Source of the DNA: CAYRFF01 sp964436125
Lineage (GTDB): Bacteria > Bacteroidota > Bacteroidia > Chitinophagales > Saprospiraceae
Direction: 5' to 3'
DNA: 52,912 nt
Assembly (NCBI GenBank): GCA_964436125.1
Contig: CAYTBT010000021.1
Coordinates: forward strand, 1 to 52,912
A model generated the notes under the pieces. That model was not told where the DNA came from. It searched no databases and was given only the letters and a program-made list of their open reading frames with translations. This document shows positions 32,248-41,405 of this stretch, piece by piece. A program made the translations under genes and the position numbers. Each line of letters opens with the position of its first letter. Positions within the stretch are counted from its first letter, which is position 1.

Positions 32248-34311
32248 ATGAGCTTACGCAAATATGTTACTCTTGCCCTTTTATTCTTCTTTTCTTATTC
32301 TGCACATAGTCAGAAGGCGCCTACTATAAGCGGCCAATGGAGGCTTGTGCCGGCATCGAGCTCGCTTATATTGTACAGAACTGCATCCCTCGATATAAAA
32401 TTTGCGGAAGCTGATATTGAAATTATACAGCAGTGGGGAAACCGCTATGCAACGGTGGATAGCATGCGTGTCTCGCTTGATGGAAAAGAAACTACTGTAG
32501 AAGTGGGGGATAGATTGTGGCCTACGAGCGTATTTATGGGCGTTTCTATGATTCCGGGTTCAACAAAGGAAGTGAGTGCGGAATGGATTGAGCCGGGAAA
32601 GGTTTTAAAAGTAGAATCAAAGTATCCCGTACTGATTTCACAAGGTCGTACAATGGTATATACGACAGAGACCTACACGCTTTCTGATGATGGGACGAGC
32701 TTGAGCTTAACAGTTGAGCGGAAAAGTCGCCCAGGGGAAGGCTTGAAATATGTATTTCGTAGGGAAGACGCACAGACCGCTTATTATATGGAACTTGAGG
32801 ATAACTGGGAGATAGATGGAAAGCTTCCACAGAATGCTTTTCTTATCAGCTTGCAAGGCATCGTGAATACCGATAAGCCCAATCTCTATTTCCTGTATCC
32901 GGAGAGCTGGGACTTTGCATTTACGAAGCCATTATTTCGTTTTTACAAGAAAGAACTTGGTTATGCTTTCAAGAAATTGACAAGCCCACAGGCTGCACTG
33001 AAGCAGTTCAAAAAACACATTCATGGTTATATTGTATGGGATCCGGAAGTCCGCACATCGCTAGACGTCGCATTTACGCTTGCCGGCCTGCGGAAAGCGG
33101 TAGTAGTAAGTCCGGATATGGTACCGATGATGAAGAATGCAGGCTTGAAAGAGGTCGAAGATTTCAGGGGGCGATTTGCCGGGATGAACGACGCAGAGAT
33201 ATTTAAGTGGGCCTATGAGAAATATTGGGATGCGTGTAATCACAAGTATATTATCTGGATGGGTGGCGTAGCAGGCGATAAAATGCAGCCGGGAATTGCA
33301 GACTTCGGCGTAGCTCGAGGCGCTTTCTTTGTCGATTTATCTACGCGGCCTTCAGATACAGCTGAATATGCACTAGCGGATAAGATTCTGGGGAGCATGG
33401 AACCCCTTTCAATGGTAATGGGATGGCACAGTTATGCCAAGGACCTTGAGAGAGAGTACGTTACGCTTACATCGCAGCATGCACTCCGCGTTGAAGGCTT
33501 AAATACCTTTCCCAATCTTAGTTTTACGAGTATTACGCCACCTTCACCGGGGTTTTCTTATGAAAATAATCATAATCTCGTGCCGGGGAAGGAGTATGTG
33601 CCGGAAAAAAAGATTTACATAGCTTGTCTGCAGACAGATGGACTGGGGCTGGGGGCCTGGCATAAACCCGGTCGAGGATCAATTCCCTATGCTTATGAAG
33701 TAACGATGAATATGTTGTGGATGAATCCGGTCTTCCTTGAATATTTCTACAGTACTGCAACGGATAATGACCTGTTTATCGGTGCACTTTCTGGTCCCGG
33801 TTATATGTATCCAAAGCAGATTCCGGAGGAATATCTTCCCGATATGATCAAACTGGCAGCTGATTATATGGATTCATTGGACTTGAATATTTTTGAGACC
33901 ATGGATTATTCAGAGGGATCGACGGTTGTAGGAAATACGGAATTGCCCAAGGATATCGTGAAAGCCTATTATAAATATATGCCTGAGGCCATTGGATTTG
34001 TGAATGGATATGCGCCGTCATATACATTCTGGTCACATAAAGGAAGGCCATTTGTTTCCTTTGATTATTACCTGGATGAAGACAGAAGTATCGAGCGCGT
34101 TGTAGATGATTTAAAAGAGCTTGCGCAGCTGAACAAAAAGCGACCGTATTTCTTGCTTATTCACGTACGGGAATGGAACAGCATTGAACGAGTAAAAACT
34201 ATATTGGATAAACTCGGACCGGAATATGAGGTGGTTCCACTTGATATCTTCCTTAAAATGGCAGGAAATGAGCCTACTTTTACAAGCCGATTCTTGGATA
34301 AAGAAGAATAG
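32248..34311 (+). CDS. Secreted GxGYxYP-family putative glycoside hydrolase
   Basis: 687 residues with a signal peptide (about 1-20, AHS-Q). The family name motif appears as SGPGYMYP around residues 514-521 (G-x-G-Y-x-Y-P). The C-terminal half (about 235-680) matches this family: GKLPQNAFLISLQGIVNT, YLFPESWD-like text (YFLYPESWDF), and CLQTDGLGLGAWH. The N-terminal 190 residues are a beta-rich domain that I do not recognise. The family was proposed to act on carbohydrates from genomic context in gut Bacteroides; catalytic residues are not established. There is no T9SS domain, so it is probably periplasmic. The first codons (ATG AGC TTA CGC AAA) contain an AGCTTnCGCAAA word. Confidence 0.82.
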   Translation: MSLRKYVTLALLFFFSYSAHSQKAPTISGQWRLVPASSSLILYRTASLDIKFAEADIEIIQQWGNRYATVDSMRVSLDGKETTVEVGDRLWPTSVFMGVSMIPGSTKEVSAEWIEPGKVLKVESKYPVLISQGRTMVYTTETYTLSDDGTSLSLTVERKSRPGEGLKYVFRREDAQTAYYMELEDNWEIDGKLPQNAFLISLQGIVNTDKPNLYFLYPESWDFAFTKPLFRFYKKELGYAFKKLTSPQAALKQFKKHIHGYIVWDPEVRTSLDVAFTLAGLRKAVVVSPDMVPMMKNAGLKEVEDFRGRFAGMNDAEIFKWAYEKYWDACNHKYIIWMGGVAGDKMQPGIADFGVARGAFFVDLSTRPSDTAEYALADKILGSMEPLSMVMGWHSYAKDLEREYVTLTSQHALRVEGLNTFPNLSFTSITPPSPGFSYENNHNLVPGKEYVPEKKIYIACLQTDGLGLGAWHKPGRGSIPYAYEVTMNMLWMNPVFLEYFYSTATDNDLFIGALSGPGYMYPKQIPEEYLPDMIKLAADYMDSLDLNIFETMDYSEGSTVVGNTELPKDIVKAYYKYMPEAIGFVNGYAPSYTFWSHKGRPFVSFDYYLDEDRSIERVVDDLKELAQLNKKRPYFLLIHVREWNSIERVKTILDKLGPEYEVVPLDIFLKMAGNEPTFTSRFLDKEE
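32251..32262 (+). repeat. AGCTTnCGCAAA word (A variant) at a gene start
   Basis: AGCTTACGCAAA followed by T, codons AGC TTA CGC AAA (S-L-R-K) right after ATG, the third sense reading frame used by the word. Confidence 0.8.
32401..32412 (-). repeat. AGCTTnCGCAAA word (C variant) in GxGYxYP gene
   Basis: The plus strand reads TTTGCGGAAGCT, codons TTT GCG GAA GCT (F-A-E-A), 138 bases from the plus-strand copy at 32251-32262. Confidence 0.85.
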
Positions 34312-34519
34312 TCTTTTCCACGGATCATACAATGCTCCAGATTCACAGATGAGTAAAGAAATAGAGTTTGACAACTTTATCCGGAATGGTAGTATTTATG
34401 ATAAAAAGGAAAATCTATGCCGTCTTCGACATATTTCGTAGCGTTAGTTGAAGGATGAGAATATCCAATAAAGTGCGGTTAGGTTTTCTTTCATATAGTA
34501 GGGAAATAAATGTAGTATT

Positions 34520-35566
34520 ATGGAAATAGGAATAGGAATGTTTGGGGATGTACATTACAATCTTCAGACCAAAAAATATCAGAGTTCCTCAGAAAGGCTT
34601 AAAGAGATAATAGAAGAAGTCAAACTGGCTGATGAACTCGGGATAGATTTATTTGCGATGGGAGAGCATCATCGAGAAGATTATGCGGTACCTGCTCCGG
34701 AGATAATGCTGGCAATGCTAGCGACGGTAACGAAGCAGATAAAATTATCGAGCGGCGTAAATGTCATCAGTTCGGCTGATCCGGTTAAGTTGTATCAGGA
34801 CTTTGCCATGGTGGATCTCGTTTCAGGTCAACGTGCTGAGATAATGGCGGGCCGTGGCAGTTTTATTGAGTCTTTTCCATTATTTGGATACAAGTTACAG
34901 GATTATAATGAGCTCTTTGAGGAGAAGCTGGAACTTCTTCTGAAGATAAGAGATAATGAAGTAGTGAATTGGGAGGGGGAATTCCGTGCACCGATAGTAA
35001 ATCAGACGGTCTATCCACGACCGGAAAGGAAAATCCCTGTAAGCATAGCGGTAGGTGGTACACCCAATTCAGTATTGCGAGCAGCGAGATTGGGACTCCC
35101 GATCGTATTTGCGATAATAGGCGGTAACCCAGCTAAGTTTAAGCCGCTTATCGATTATTATAAAAACGCTTTTGTACAATATGGACACGATCCCAATGAA
35201 ATGAAAATCGGTGTGCATTCTCATACTTTTCTCGGTGATTCAGAAGAGGATATAATGGAGAATTACTATCCACGATATGCCTATGCAATGAATAAAATCG
35301 GGAAGGAACGAGGCTGGGGCGGTTCATACAATCCGGAGAGTTTTAAGGCCGGTATGAGTGCAGATGGCGCATTGTATATGGGTGAGCCGGAATATGTTGC
35401 GGAGAAACTCATCAGAACGCTGGAGATATTTGACATTGATCAATATATTGCCCATCTCGATGTGGGTGGACCTTCACATAAGCAGATGATGAAGACAATT
35501 GAGTTATTCGGTACACGGGTTATGCCTATGGTTAAAGAGCATTTTAAGCCGACTACGTCAAAGTAG
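34520..35566 (+). CDS. LLM-class flavin-dependent oxidoreductase
   Basis: 348 residues of the luciferase-like monooxygenase family. The TIM barrel begins EIGIGMFGDVHYN; LGIDLFAMGEHHREDYAVPAP is the typical second-strand block; IKLSSGVNVISSADPVKLYQ and GRGSFIESFPLFGY follow; PVSIAVGGTPNSVLRAARLG is the flavin-phosphate region. It uses reduced FMN, or F420 in some members, to oxidise small organic molecules; the substrate is unknown. It is single, without a reductase partner in view. The ATG at 34520 is 208 bases after the GxGYxYP stop. Confidence 0.88.
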   Translation: MEIGIGMFGDVHYNLQTKKYQSSSERLKEIIEEVKLADELGIDLFAMGEHHREDYAVPAPEIMLAMLATVTKQIKLSSGVNVISSADPVKLYQDFAMVDLVSGQRAEIMAGRGSFIESFPLFGYKLQDYNELFEEKLELLLKIRDNEVVNWEGEFRAPIVNQTVYPRPERKIPVSIAVGGTPNSVLRAARLGLPIVFAIIGGNPAKFKPLIDYYKNAFVQYGHDPNEMKIGVHSHTFLGDSEEDIMENYYPRYAYAMNKIGKERGWGGSYNPESFKAGMSADGALYMGEPEYVAEKLIRTLEIFDIDQYIAHLDVGGPSHKQMMKTIELFGTRVMPMVKEHFKPTTSK

Positions 35567-35631
35567 AATGGCAATAGTCAAGAGTAAAAATTAAAAGGTG
35601 GCCATCTTTCCTTAGTCGTTACCCTGAGCGG

Positions 35632-35648
35632 TTTTTGCGCAGCAAAAA
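35632..35648. repeat. Perfect inverted repeat, 7-bp arms
   Basis: TTTTTGC (35632-35638), GCA, GCAAAAA (35642-35648). It may act as a terminator in either direction, since the arms end in T and A tracts. Confidence 0.6.
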
Positions 35649-35692
35649 TTTCACTTCGACTCGCACTGCCTGCTTGTTCTGCATAGCATCTT

Positions 35693-35713
35693 GAGAAATT
35701 TTGGAAATTTCTC
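35693..35713. repeat. Perfect inverted repeat, 9-bp arms
   Basis: GAGAAATTT (35693-35701), TGG, AAATTTCTC (35705-35713). It is separated by 44 bases from the palindrome at 35632-35648; the two may form one intergenic element. Confidence 0.6.
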
Positions 35714-36342
35714 GCCCTTTGTTCGATCCGGTGAAGTATGCATTGATCACATGGCTTCGCTATCTCGTCATCTAGGTAAAAAAGACAGTAAAATACATGG
35801 GCAAAAAAGGAAAAGAGAAGAAAATATAAATTGACATCTTACTCCATATCTACTCCAACCTATCAAATTTAGATATTATTAACAATAATTGTTGAAAGGG
35901 TAAATTTTCTGAAAGTGAGAAGGGGCTTATTTAACTGAGCAATGAGTGGTATGTAGAGATAAAGCACTTATTCGATTGGATAGATAAAATTCAAATGCCC
36001 GGGATAGCCGCATATCCAAGTTTATAGGTCGGGGATTTAAATAAGCAGCATTATCAGGACGAATGCGCTCTTCTTTCTAGATAAAGGAGGAGAATCATTG
36101 GAAACGATCAGACATTTGACGAAAGTCAGATTAAAAAAGGCTTGAAGAAGGCACGGACTTTAATTTTCTTTGATAATTCTTATCTTTAAGCCTGAGTGTG
36201 CTAGAGTGTGAGATGAAGCTGTAAATTTATGAATGATGAAACATTATAAAAGAATGAGAAGAGGGATTGTTTCACGGGGAATAGGGGAGTCTTAGTTGCA
36301 TTCAGGGAAATATACAATTGCTTTCAGAATAGTGGATTATTT

Positions 36343-39300
36343 ATGACGATTACAGGAAAGAAACATAAGCTTATAAGTGTTCTTGCGATTTTAATGAGTT
36401 TCTGTGTGTTAATGCAAGTGAACGCACAATACAAGGTGAATGGAGACGCGAGTAAGGATGATTGTAATTGCTATACTTTGACGCCATCCGTGAATAATAA
36501 ACACGGCTCAGTGTGGAATGTGAATAAAATCTCTCTGAACGAGCCATTTGACTTTAGATTTGATATATATCTGGGGAATATCGACATAGGAGGAGCAGAT
36601 GGTATAGCATTTGCGCTACAGAATATCAATACGAGCGTCGGTGCTGCCGGAGGAGGAATGGGAATAATGGGGATAAGTCCTTCCATAGCGGTGACTATTG
36701 ATACATATATGAATGGCACTCATCATGATCCTAGCTATGATCATATTGCAATACAGGTTAATGGTGTTATCGACCACAATGCGCCTGAGAATATTGCGGG
36801 GCCGGTAATGGCTATCAAGGATGAACCGGATATCGAAGACGGGCTATGGCATACTTTAAGGGTTACATGGGATCCGACCAGCACGACACTAGCGGCGTAT
36901 GTCGATGAAGAACTCCGCGTATCGGCGGTAGTTGATATAGTAGCCGAGATATTTGCAGGAGATACACTTTCTTACTGGGGTTTTACCGGGGCGACAGGTG
37001 GGGATCGCAATTTGCAGCGTTTCTGTACACAGAATGTTGCAGAATTCAGTGTCGATACCTTGAGTACGAGTCTTTGTGAAGGCGGGACCGTAGCATTTGT
37101 CGATAGTTCATATTCTTTTGCGACTATAGAAGAATGGCATTGGGACTTTGGAGATGGAAGTACGTCCACTCTACAGAATCCTACGCATACATATACAGCG
37201 CCGGGAGAATACGATGCTAGCCTGTATATCATAGGAAGAGACGGTTGTCAGTCAGAGCTAGCAACATATACAATTCTCATTCATGCTTATCCAGAGGCGG
37301 AATTTACCTATGAAGAATTATGTGTAGGAGAAGAAATACAGTTTCAGGATGCATCGACAATAAGTTATGGCACCATCGATGAATGGAGCTGGGACTTTGG
37401 GGACGGAAGTACATCGACCTTGCAGAATCCTACGCATAGTTACTCTACACCTGGAATATATACTGTTAAATTGCTTGTGGGATCCGGTGGGTGTAAGGAC
37501 TCAATCACCCATGAAGTTGAGGTTTTTCCTATTCCTGAAGCAGATTTCCTGGCTGAGGATGTCTGTTTTGGCTTTCCGATGATATTTGTTAATAATTCAA
37601 GCATCCAAGGCGGAGGTGGAGGTCTTAGTTGGTACTGGGATTTCGGTGATGGACAGACGAGTACGGAACAAAATCCTATTCATACCTATGAATATCCGGA
37701 TGAATTTGAGGTAACTCTTGTCGTTACGAGTGCAGAAGGATGTATTGACAGTATAACGCAGGAGGTTGAGGTCTTTTTGAATCCACCGATTGAATTCTCC
37801 ATAACAAGCAATTGCATGGGATATACCGTTGTGCTCGAAGATGAAACAGTCGGCGAGATAATCGGCTGGGAATGGGATGTGGATAGTGATGGCACTATAG
37901 ATTATACCGCACCAGTGGTAAGTCATACTTATCCGGATTCCGGAACCTATGAAATCACCTTGACGGTCACCAATATAAACGGCTGCAAAAGCGAGTTGAC
38001 ACGATCCGTGACGCTTGGGGTTACTGCTACGGCAGCATTTGAGAGTAGTGATGCATGCCTCGGAGATTCTATTTACTTCAAAGACCTTTCAAGTCCTGTT
38101 CCGGAGAAATGGGAATGGGATTTCGGCGATGGACAGACGAGCACAGAGCAGAACCCAAGCCATTATTATAGTAATCCGGGCACTTATGACGTACATTTAA
38201 AGATTACTGCCGGCGGTTGTGAGCAGGAGGTGACGAAAACGATAACAGTGAAGCCGGCTCCGAAGGCGAGTTTTACTGCCGCTGATATCTGTTATGGAGA
38301 TACAATAGCTTTCGCAAATACCACGACGATTCCCGGTGGTATAGATACGGTGATCTGGCATTGGGATTTTGGCGATGGTTCAATGAGTGATGTCCGCGAT
38401 ACGACACATTTTTATGCAGAACCCGGTACTTATGAGGTTATTTTAAGTGCTGCTACTGCAAGTGGCTGTGTGGATGTTGATACGCAATCTGTTGAAGTAT
38501 ATGCCGCTCCTACTTCAAGCTTTCTTATCGAAAGCAATTGCTTGAGCTATGATGTTACATTGATTGACAATTCAACGGGGAATATAAAAAGCATAGGCTG
38601 GGATATTGATGAGGATGGCAATATAGATTTTGACACGACGAGGCTTGATCATACATTTCCGGGGGCAGGGACTTATCCGATAAGCTTGTATGTCGTAACA
38701 GAAGATGGCTGTAAAGATGATACGACAATAACAATCACGCTGGGCACAATGCCCAATGCAGAATTTGAAGTGCAAGATGTATGTCTGGGAGATACAGCGA
38801 TATTTATCGATAATTCTACGCCCACTCCTCCTGCCTGGCACTGGGATCTTGGGGATGGAACGAAATCGACAGATCAGAATCCCCAGCACATCTATACAAA
38901 TGCCGGCGAATATACCGTGCAACTTATTGTGGGATCGGGGAATTGTGCTGACACTATGGAACATAAAATTACTGTTTTCCCCACGCCGGATGTAAGTTTT
39001 ACAGTAGATGATGTCTGCTACGGCACTGAAGTTCAGTTTATGAATACAACAAGTACACAAGGCATTACAGTTGCTGAATGGCAGTGGGACTATGGAGATG
39101 GTAATGTGGGCAACAATCGCGATGGAAATCATGTCTATGCCGATTCGGGAATTTACGAGGTGATATTGCAAGGTGCAACTGACAATGCTTGTGTAGATAG
39201 AGATACACAGAAGGTAGAAGTATTCCCCCTTCCCTTGGCTTCAGCGATTATTGAAGACAGCTGTCAGAGTTATGAAGTAAGGTTTATCGATAAGTCTGCT

Positions 39301-41211
39301 GGTTCCATTATAAGTAGAGAATGGGATATCGGTAATGACGGAAGCATAGATTACAATACCTCGGAATTTACGCATGATTTTCAAGCACCGGGCGATTATG
39401 AAGTACATCTTCAAGTTATCAATGCCCAGGGGTGTATCGATGACACTGTCTTTCAAGTAAGTCTCTATGAGGGTTTTACGGCAGCATTTGATGTACAGGA
39501 TGCATGTTTTGGAAATTGGACGCATTTCTTTGATAGAACAGAGCCTGCTCCCGATACCTGGGAATGGCACTTCGGAGATGGAGATACATCTACTGCCCCT
39601 AATCCGGTGCATTATTATGCGGATAGTGGAAGTTATATTGTTAAATTATATGTGACATCCGGTGAATGTATTGATTCTATAGAGAAGAAAATTTATATTA
39701 ACAAATCGCTGAAAGTTGATTTTACTGCGGAGGATGTGTGTGTGGGAGAAGGGATGCAATTTGTCAACAATTCCACAGACTTTGAAAGTACGATTAAGGA
39801 ATACCAATGGGATTTTGGAGATGGAACGATGAGCGTTGAAAGAGCCCCGCTCCACATTTATGATGAACCCGGCACATATCAAGTAAGTTTACGAGTTACC
39901 TCGGACAAAAATTGCGTGGATAGTCTGACTAAAGAGGTTGTTGTGCATGCTGCACCACTTGCTTCTTTTGTTGTAGAGGATAGTTGTATGAGCTATGCGG
40001 TTGAACTTATAGGGAAAACACCGGGCAATATCCTTTCCTGGGAATGGGATATTGATGGGGATGGCACTGTCGATCTGAATGGTAAAAATGCTGCCTATAC
40101 GTTTCAGGGTCCTGGAACATATCCGGTTAGTCTTAGGGTACGCAATGAGAATGGATGCGTGGACGATACAACGATGACAATACGGTTGGGCGTGTTGCCT
40201 TCAATAGGATTTGAGGCGACGGAAGTATGTCTCGGTGAACTTACACGATTTACGGATTTGACAGAACCGGCACCGGATAGTTGGCATTGGGAATTTGGGG
40301 ATGGGAATTTCTCGGAGGAACAGAATCCTACATATACATATACAGAAGCGGGCGATTATCAGGTGCTTCTGGTCATTGAAGTAGCGGGTTGTACCGATTC
40401 ATTAATGCAACACGTACGGGTGAATCCACTTCCTCTGGTTGATTTTGCCGGGACAGATCTTATAGGTTGCGATTCCATTTGCGCTAAGCTAGAAGATATA
40501 AGCACAATTGCAAGCGGAGAAATTGTCAGCCGCCAATGGCATTTCAGTGACGGAAGTCAGAAAACAGGAGAGGAAATTGTAGCTTGCTATACCGGGGTGA
40601 ACACCGCTAAGCATATTTCAGTTTCTCTTACGGTAACAAGTGATAAAGCTTGCGCAAATACAGTGCAGAAGCCTGATTTTATCAGTGTTTATCCTAGTCC
40701 TACGGCTGCTTTTACGATGAATCCACCTGTTGCAGATGTGCATAATACCATACAATTTATCAATGAATCGCAAGATGGAAGTGCGTGGGAATGGAGATAC
40801 GGTGATGGCGGTGCAGCATATACGCGTGATGGTCGTCATAGGTATGAGGAGCCCGGCACCTATCTCGTGACCTTGAGTGTGCAGAATGAATGGGATTGCA
40901 TAGATACCGCAAGTAAATCAATCCTTATTCAGCCTATTTATACGTATTATGTGCCGAGCGCTTTCTCTCCCAATGGCGATGGAATTAATGATTTCTTTTA
41001 TCCGATGGGCAATGGAAAGCAGGAACAATCCATAGCGATATACGATCGCTGGGGCGCACTTATTTATAGTGGTACGGAAATAAATTCACAGTGGGATGGA
41101 AGGTTTAAGGGGGCGAAGGTGCTTCAAGGCGTGTATATGTATAAAATAACCATTACGGATGTAAAGGGAGAAGTGCATACCTATCAAGGCGATGTTACGG
41201 TGCTGGAATGA
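36343..41211 (+). CDS. Giant surface protein: L-type lectin domain, 16 PKD repeats, T9SS type B domain
   Basis: 1622 residues. The signal peptide covers about 1-28 (VNA-Q). Residues about 30-230 look like an L-type (legume-like) lectin domain (FDFRFDIYLGN, GADGIAFALQN, LWHTLRVTWDP). By hand I count 16 PKD repeats built around WDFGDG, the fifteenth divergent. From repeat 2 to 13 they form four triads in which every third repeat has a WD-x-D-x-DG-x-x-D loop resembling calcium sites. The end (from YVPSAFSPNGDGINDFFYP to the last residue) is the gliding-motility-associated, type B T9SS sorting domain. It is likely a secreted or surface adhesin that binds glycans. Single gene; an inverted repeat follows at 41291. 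Confidence 0.92.
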   Translation: MTITGKKHKLISVLAILMSFCVLMQVNAQYKVNGDASKDDCNCYTLTPSVNNKHGSVWNVNKISLNEPFDFRFDIYLGNIDIGGADGIAFALQNINTSVGAAGGGMGIMGISPSIAVTIDTYMNGTHHDPSYDHIAIQVNGVIDHNAPENIAGPVMAIKDEPDIEDGLWHTLRVTWDPTSTTLAAYVDEELRVSAVVDIVAEIFAGDTLSYWGFTGATGGDRNLQRFCTQNVAEFSVDTLSTSLCEGGTVAFVDSSYSFATIEEWHWDFGDGSTSTLQNPTHTYTAPGEYDASLYIIGRDGCQSELATYTILIHAYPEAEFTYEELCVGEEIQFQDASTISYGTIDEWSWDFGDGSTSTLQNPTHSYSTPGIYTVKLLVGSGGCKDSITHEVEVFPIPEADFLAEDVCFGFPMIFVNNSSIQGGGGGLSWYWDFGDGQTSTEQNPIHTYEYPDEFEVTLVVTSAEGCIDSITQEVEVFLNPPIEFSITSNCMGYTVVLEDETVGEIIGWEWDVDSDGTIDYTAPVVSHTYPDSGTYEITLTVTNINGCKSELTRSVTLGVTATAAFESSDACLGDSIYFKDLSSPVPEKWEWDFGDGQTSTEQNPSHYYSNPGTYDVHLKITAGGCEQEVTKTITVKPAPKASFTAADICYGDTIAFANTTTIPGGIDTVIWHWDFGDGSMSDVRDTTHFYAEPGTYEVILSAATASGCVDVDTQSVEVYAAPTSSFLIESNCLSYDVTLIDNSTGNIKSIGWDIDEDGNIDFDTTRLDHTFPGAGTYPISLYVVTEDGCKDDTTITITLGTMPNAEFEVQDVCLGDTAIFIDNSTPTPPAWHWDLGDGTKSTDQNPQHIYTNAGEYTVQLIVGSGNCADTMEHKITVFPTPDVSFTVDDVCYGTEVQFMNTTSTQGITVAEWQWDYGDGNVGNNRDGNHVYADSGIYEVILQGATDNACVDRDTQKVEVFPLPLASAIIEDSCQSYEVRFIDKSAGSIISREWDIGNDGSIDYNTSEFTHDFQAPGDYEVHLQVINAQGCIDDTVFQVSLYEGFTAAFDVQDACFGNWTHFFDRTEPAPDTWEWHFGDGDTSTAPNPVHYYADSGSYIVKLYVTSGECIDSIEKKIYINKSLKVDFTAEDVCVGEGMQFVNNSTDFESTIKEYQWDFGDGTMSVERAPLHIYDEPGTYQVSLRVTSDKNCVDSLTKEVVVHAAPLASFVVEDSCMSYAVELIGKTPGNILSWEWDIDGDGTVDLNGKNAAYTFQGPGTYPVSLRVRNENGCVDDTTMTIRLGVLPSIGFEATEVCLGELTRFTDLTEPAPDSWHWEFGDGNFSEEQNPTYTYTEAGDYQVLLVIEVAGCTDSLMQHVRVNPLPLVDFAGTDLIGCDSICAKLEDISTIASGEIVSRQWHFSDGSQKTGEEIVACYTGVNTAKHISVSLTVTSDKACANTVQKPDFISVYPSPTAAFTMNPPVADVHNTIQFINESQDGSAWEWRYGDGGAAYTRDGRHRYEEPGTYLVTLSVQNEWDCIDTASKSILIQPIYTYYVPSAFSPNGDGINDFFYPMGNGKQEQSIAIYDRWGALIYSGTEINSQWDGRFKGAKVLQGVYMYKITITDVKGEVHTYQGDVTVLE
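38307..38318 (+). repeat. AGCTTnCGCAAA word (T variant) in PKD gene
   Basis: AGCTTTCGCAAA followed by T, codons ATA GCT TTC GCA AAT. Confidence 0.75.
40647..40658 (+). repeat. AGCTTnCGCAAA word (G variant) in PKD gene
   Basis: AGCTTGCGCAAA followed by T, codons AAA GCT TGC GCA AAT. It is the only copy with G at the free position. Confidence 0.7.
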
Positions 41212-41290
41212 AACAGTTCATGATGTGGATAATCGTGAATGAGCATTGAAAGTAGAGAGTACAAAGTAAGTGGAATTGTTCTTTATGCAT

Positions 41291-41364
41291 AATAAACAAC
41301 AGAAATCAGGGTTTCTATACCTGCTTAGGGCATATTTTCTTCCTGATTTCCGCTCTTGTTTATT
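41291..41364. repeat. 74-bp bipartite inverted repeat between convergent genes
   Basis: AATAAACAA (41291-41299) pairs with TTGTTTATT (41356-41364), and GAAATCAGG (41302-41310) pairs with CCTGATTTC (41342-41350). Both 9-bp arms are perfect; the loop is 31 bases. It may be a bidirectional terminator for the PKD and DUF4412 genes, or a small mobile-element remnant. Confidence 0.7.
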
Positions 41365-41405
41365 ATTGTTTGATCTTATTTTTAAGTTATATGCTGTCAG
41401 GTCTT

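Larger units (their letters stand above)
35567..36342. other. Long intergenic region with palindromes
   Basis: No gene supported over 776 bases. Two perfect palindromes lie near its start, at 35632-35648 and 35693-35713. The rest is AT-rich and featureless to my eye, and no consensus promoter for the large PKD gene is evident. Confidence 0.5.

Noticed and set aside
35567..36342. A hidden gene or RNA in the 776-base gap before the PKD gene
   Set aside because: No frame with a known motif, no tRNA-like arm and no strong stem series was seen, only two palindromes.
37100..40330. PKD repeat DNA as a mobile or CRISPR-like repeat
   Set aside because: The repetition is the coding of PKD domains in one open frame, with diverged units.
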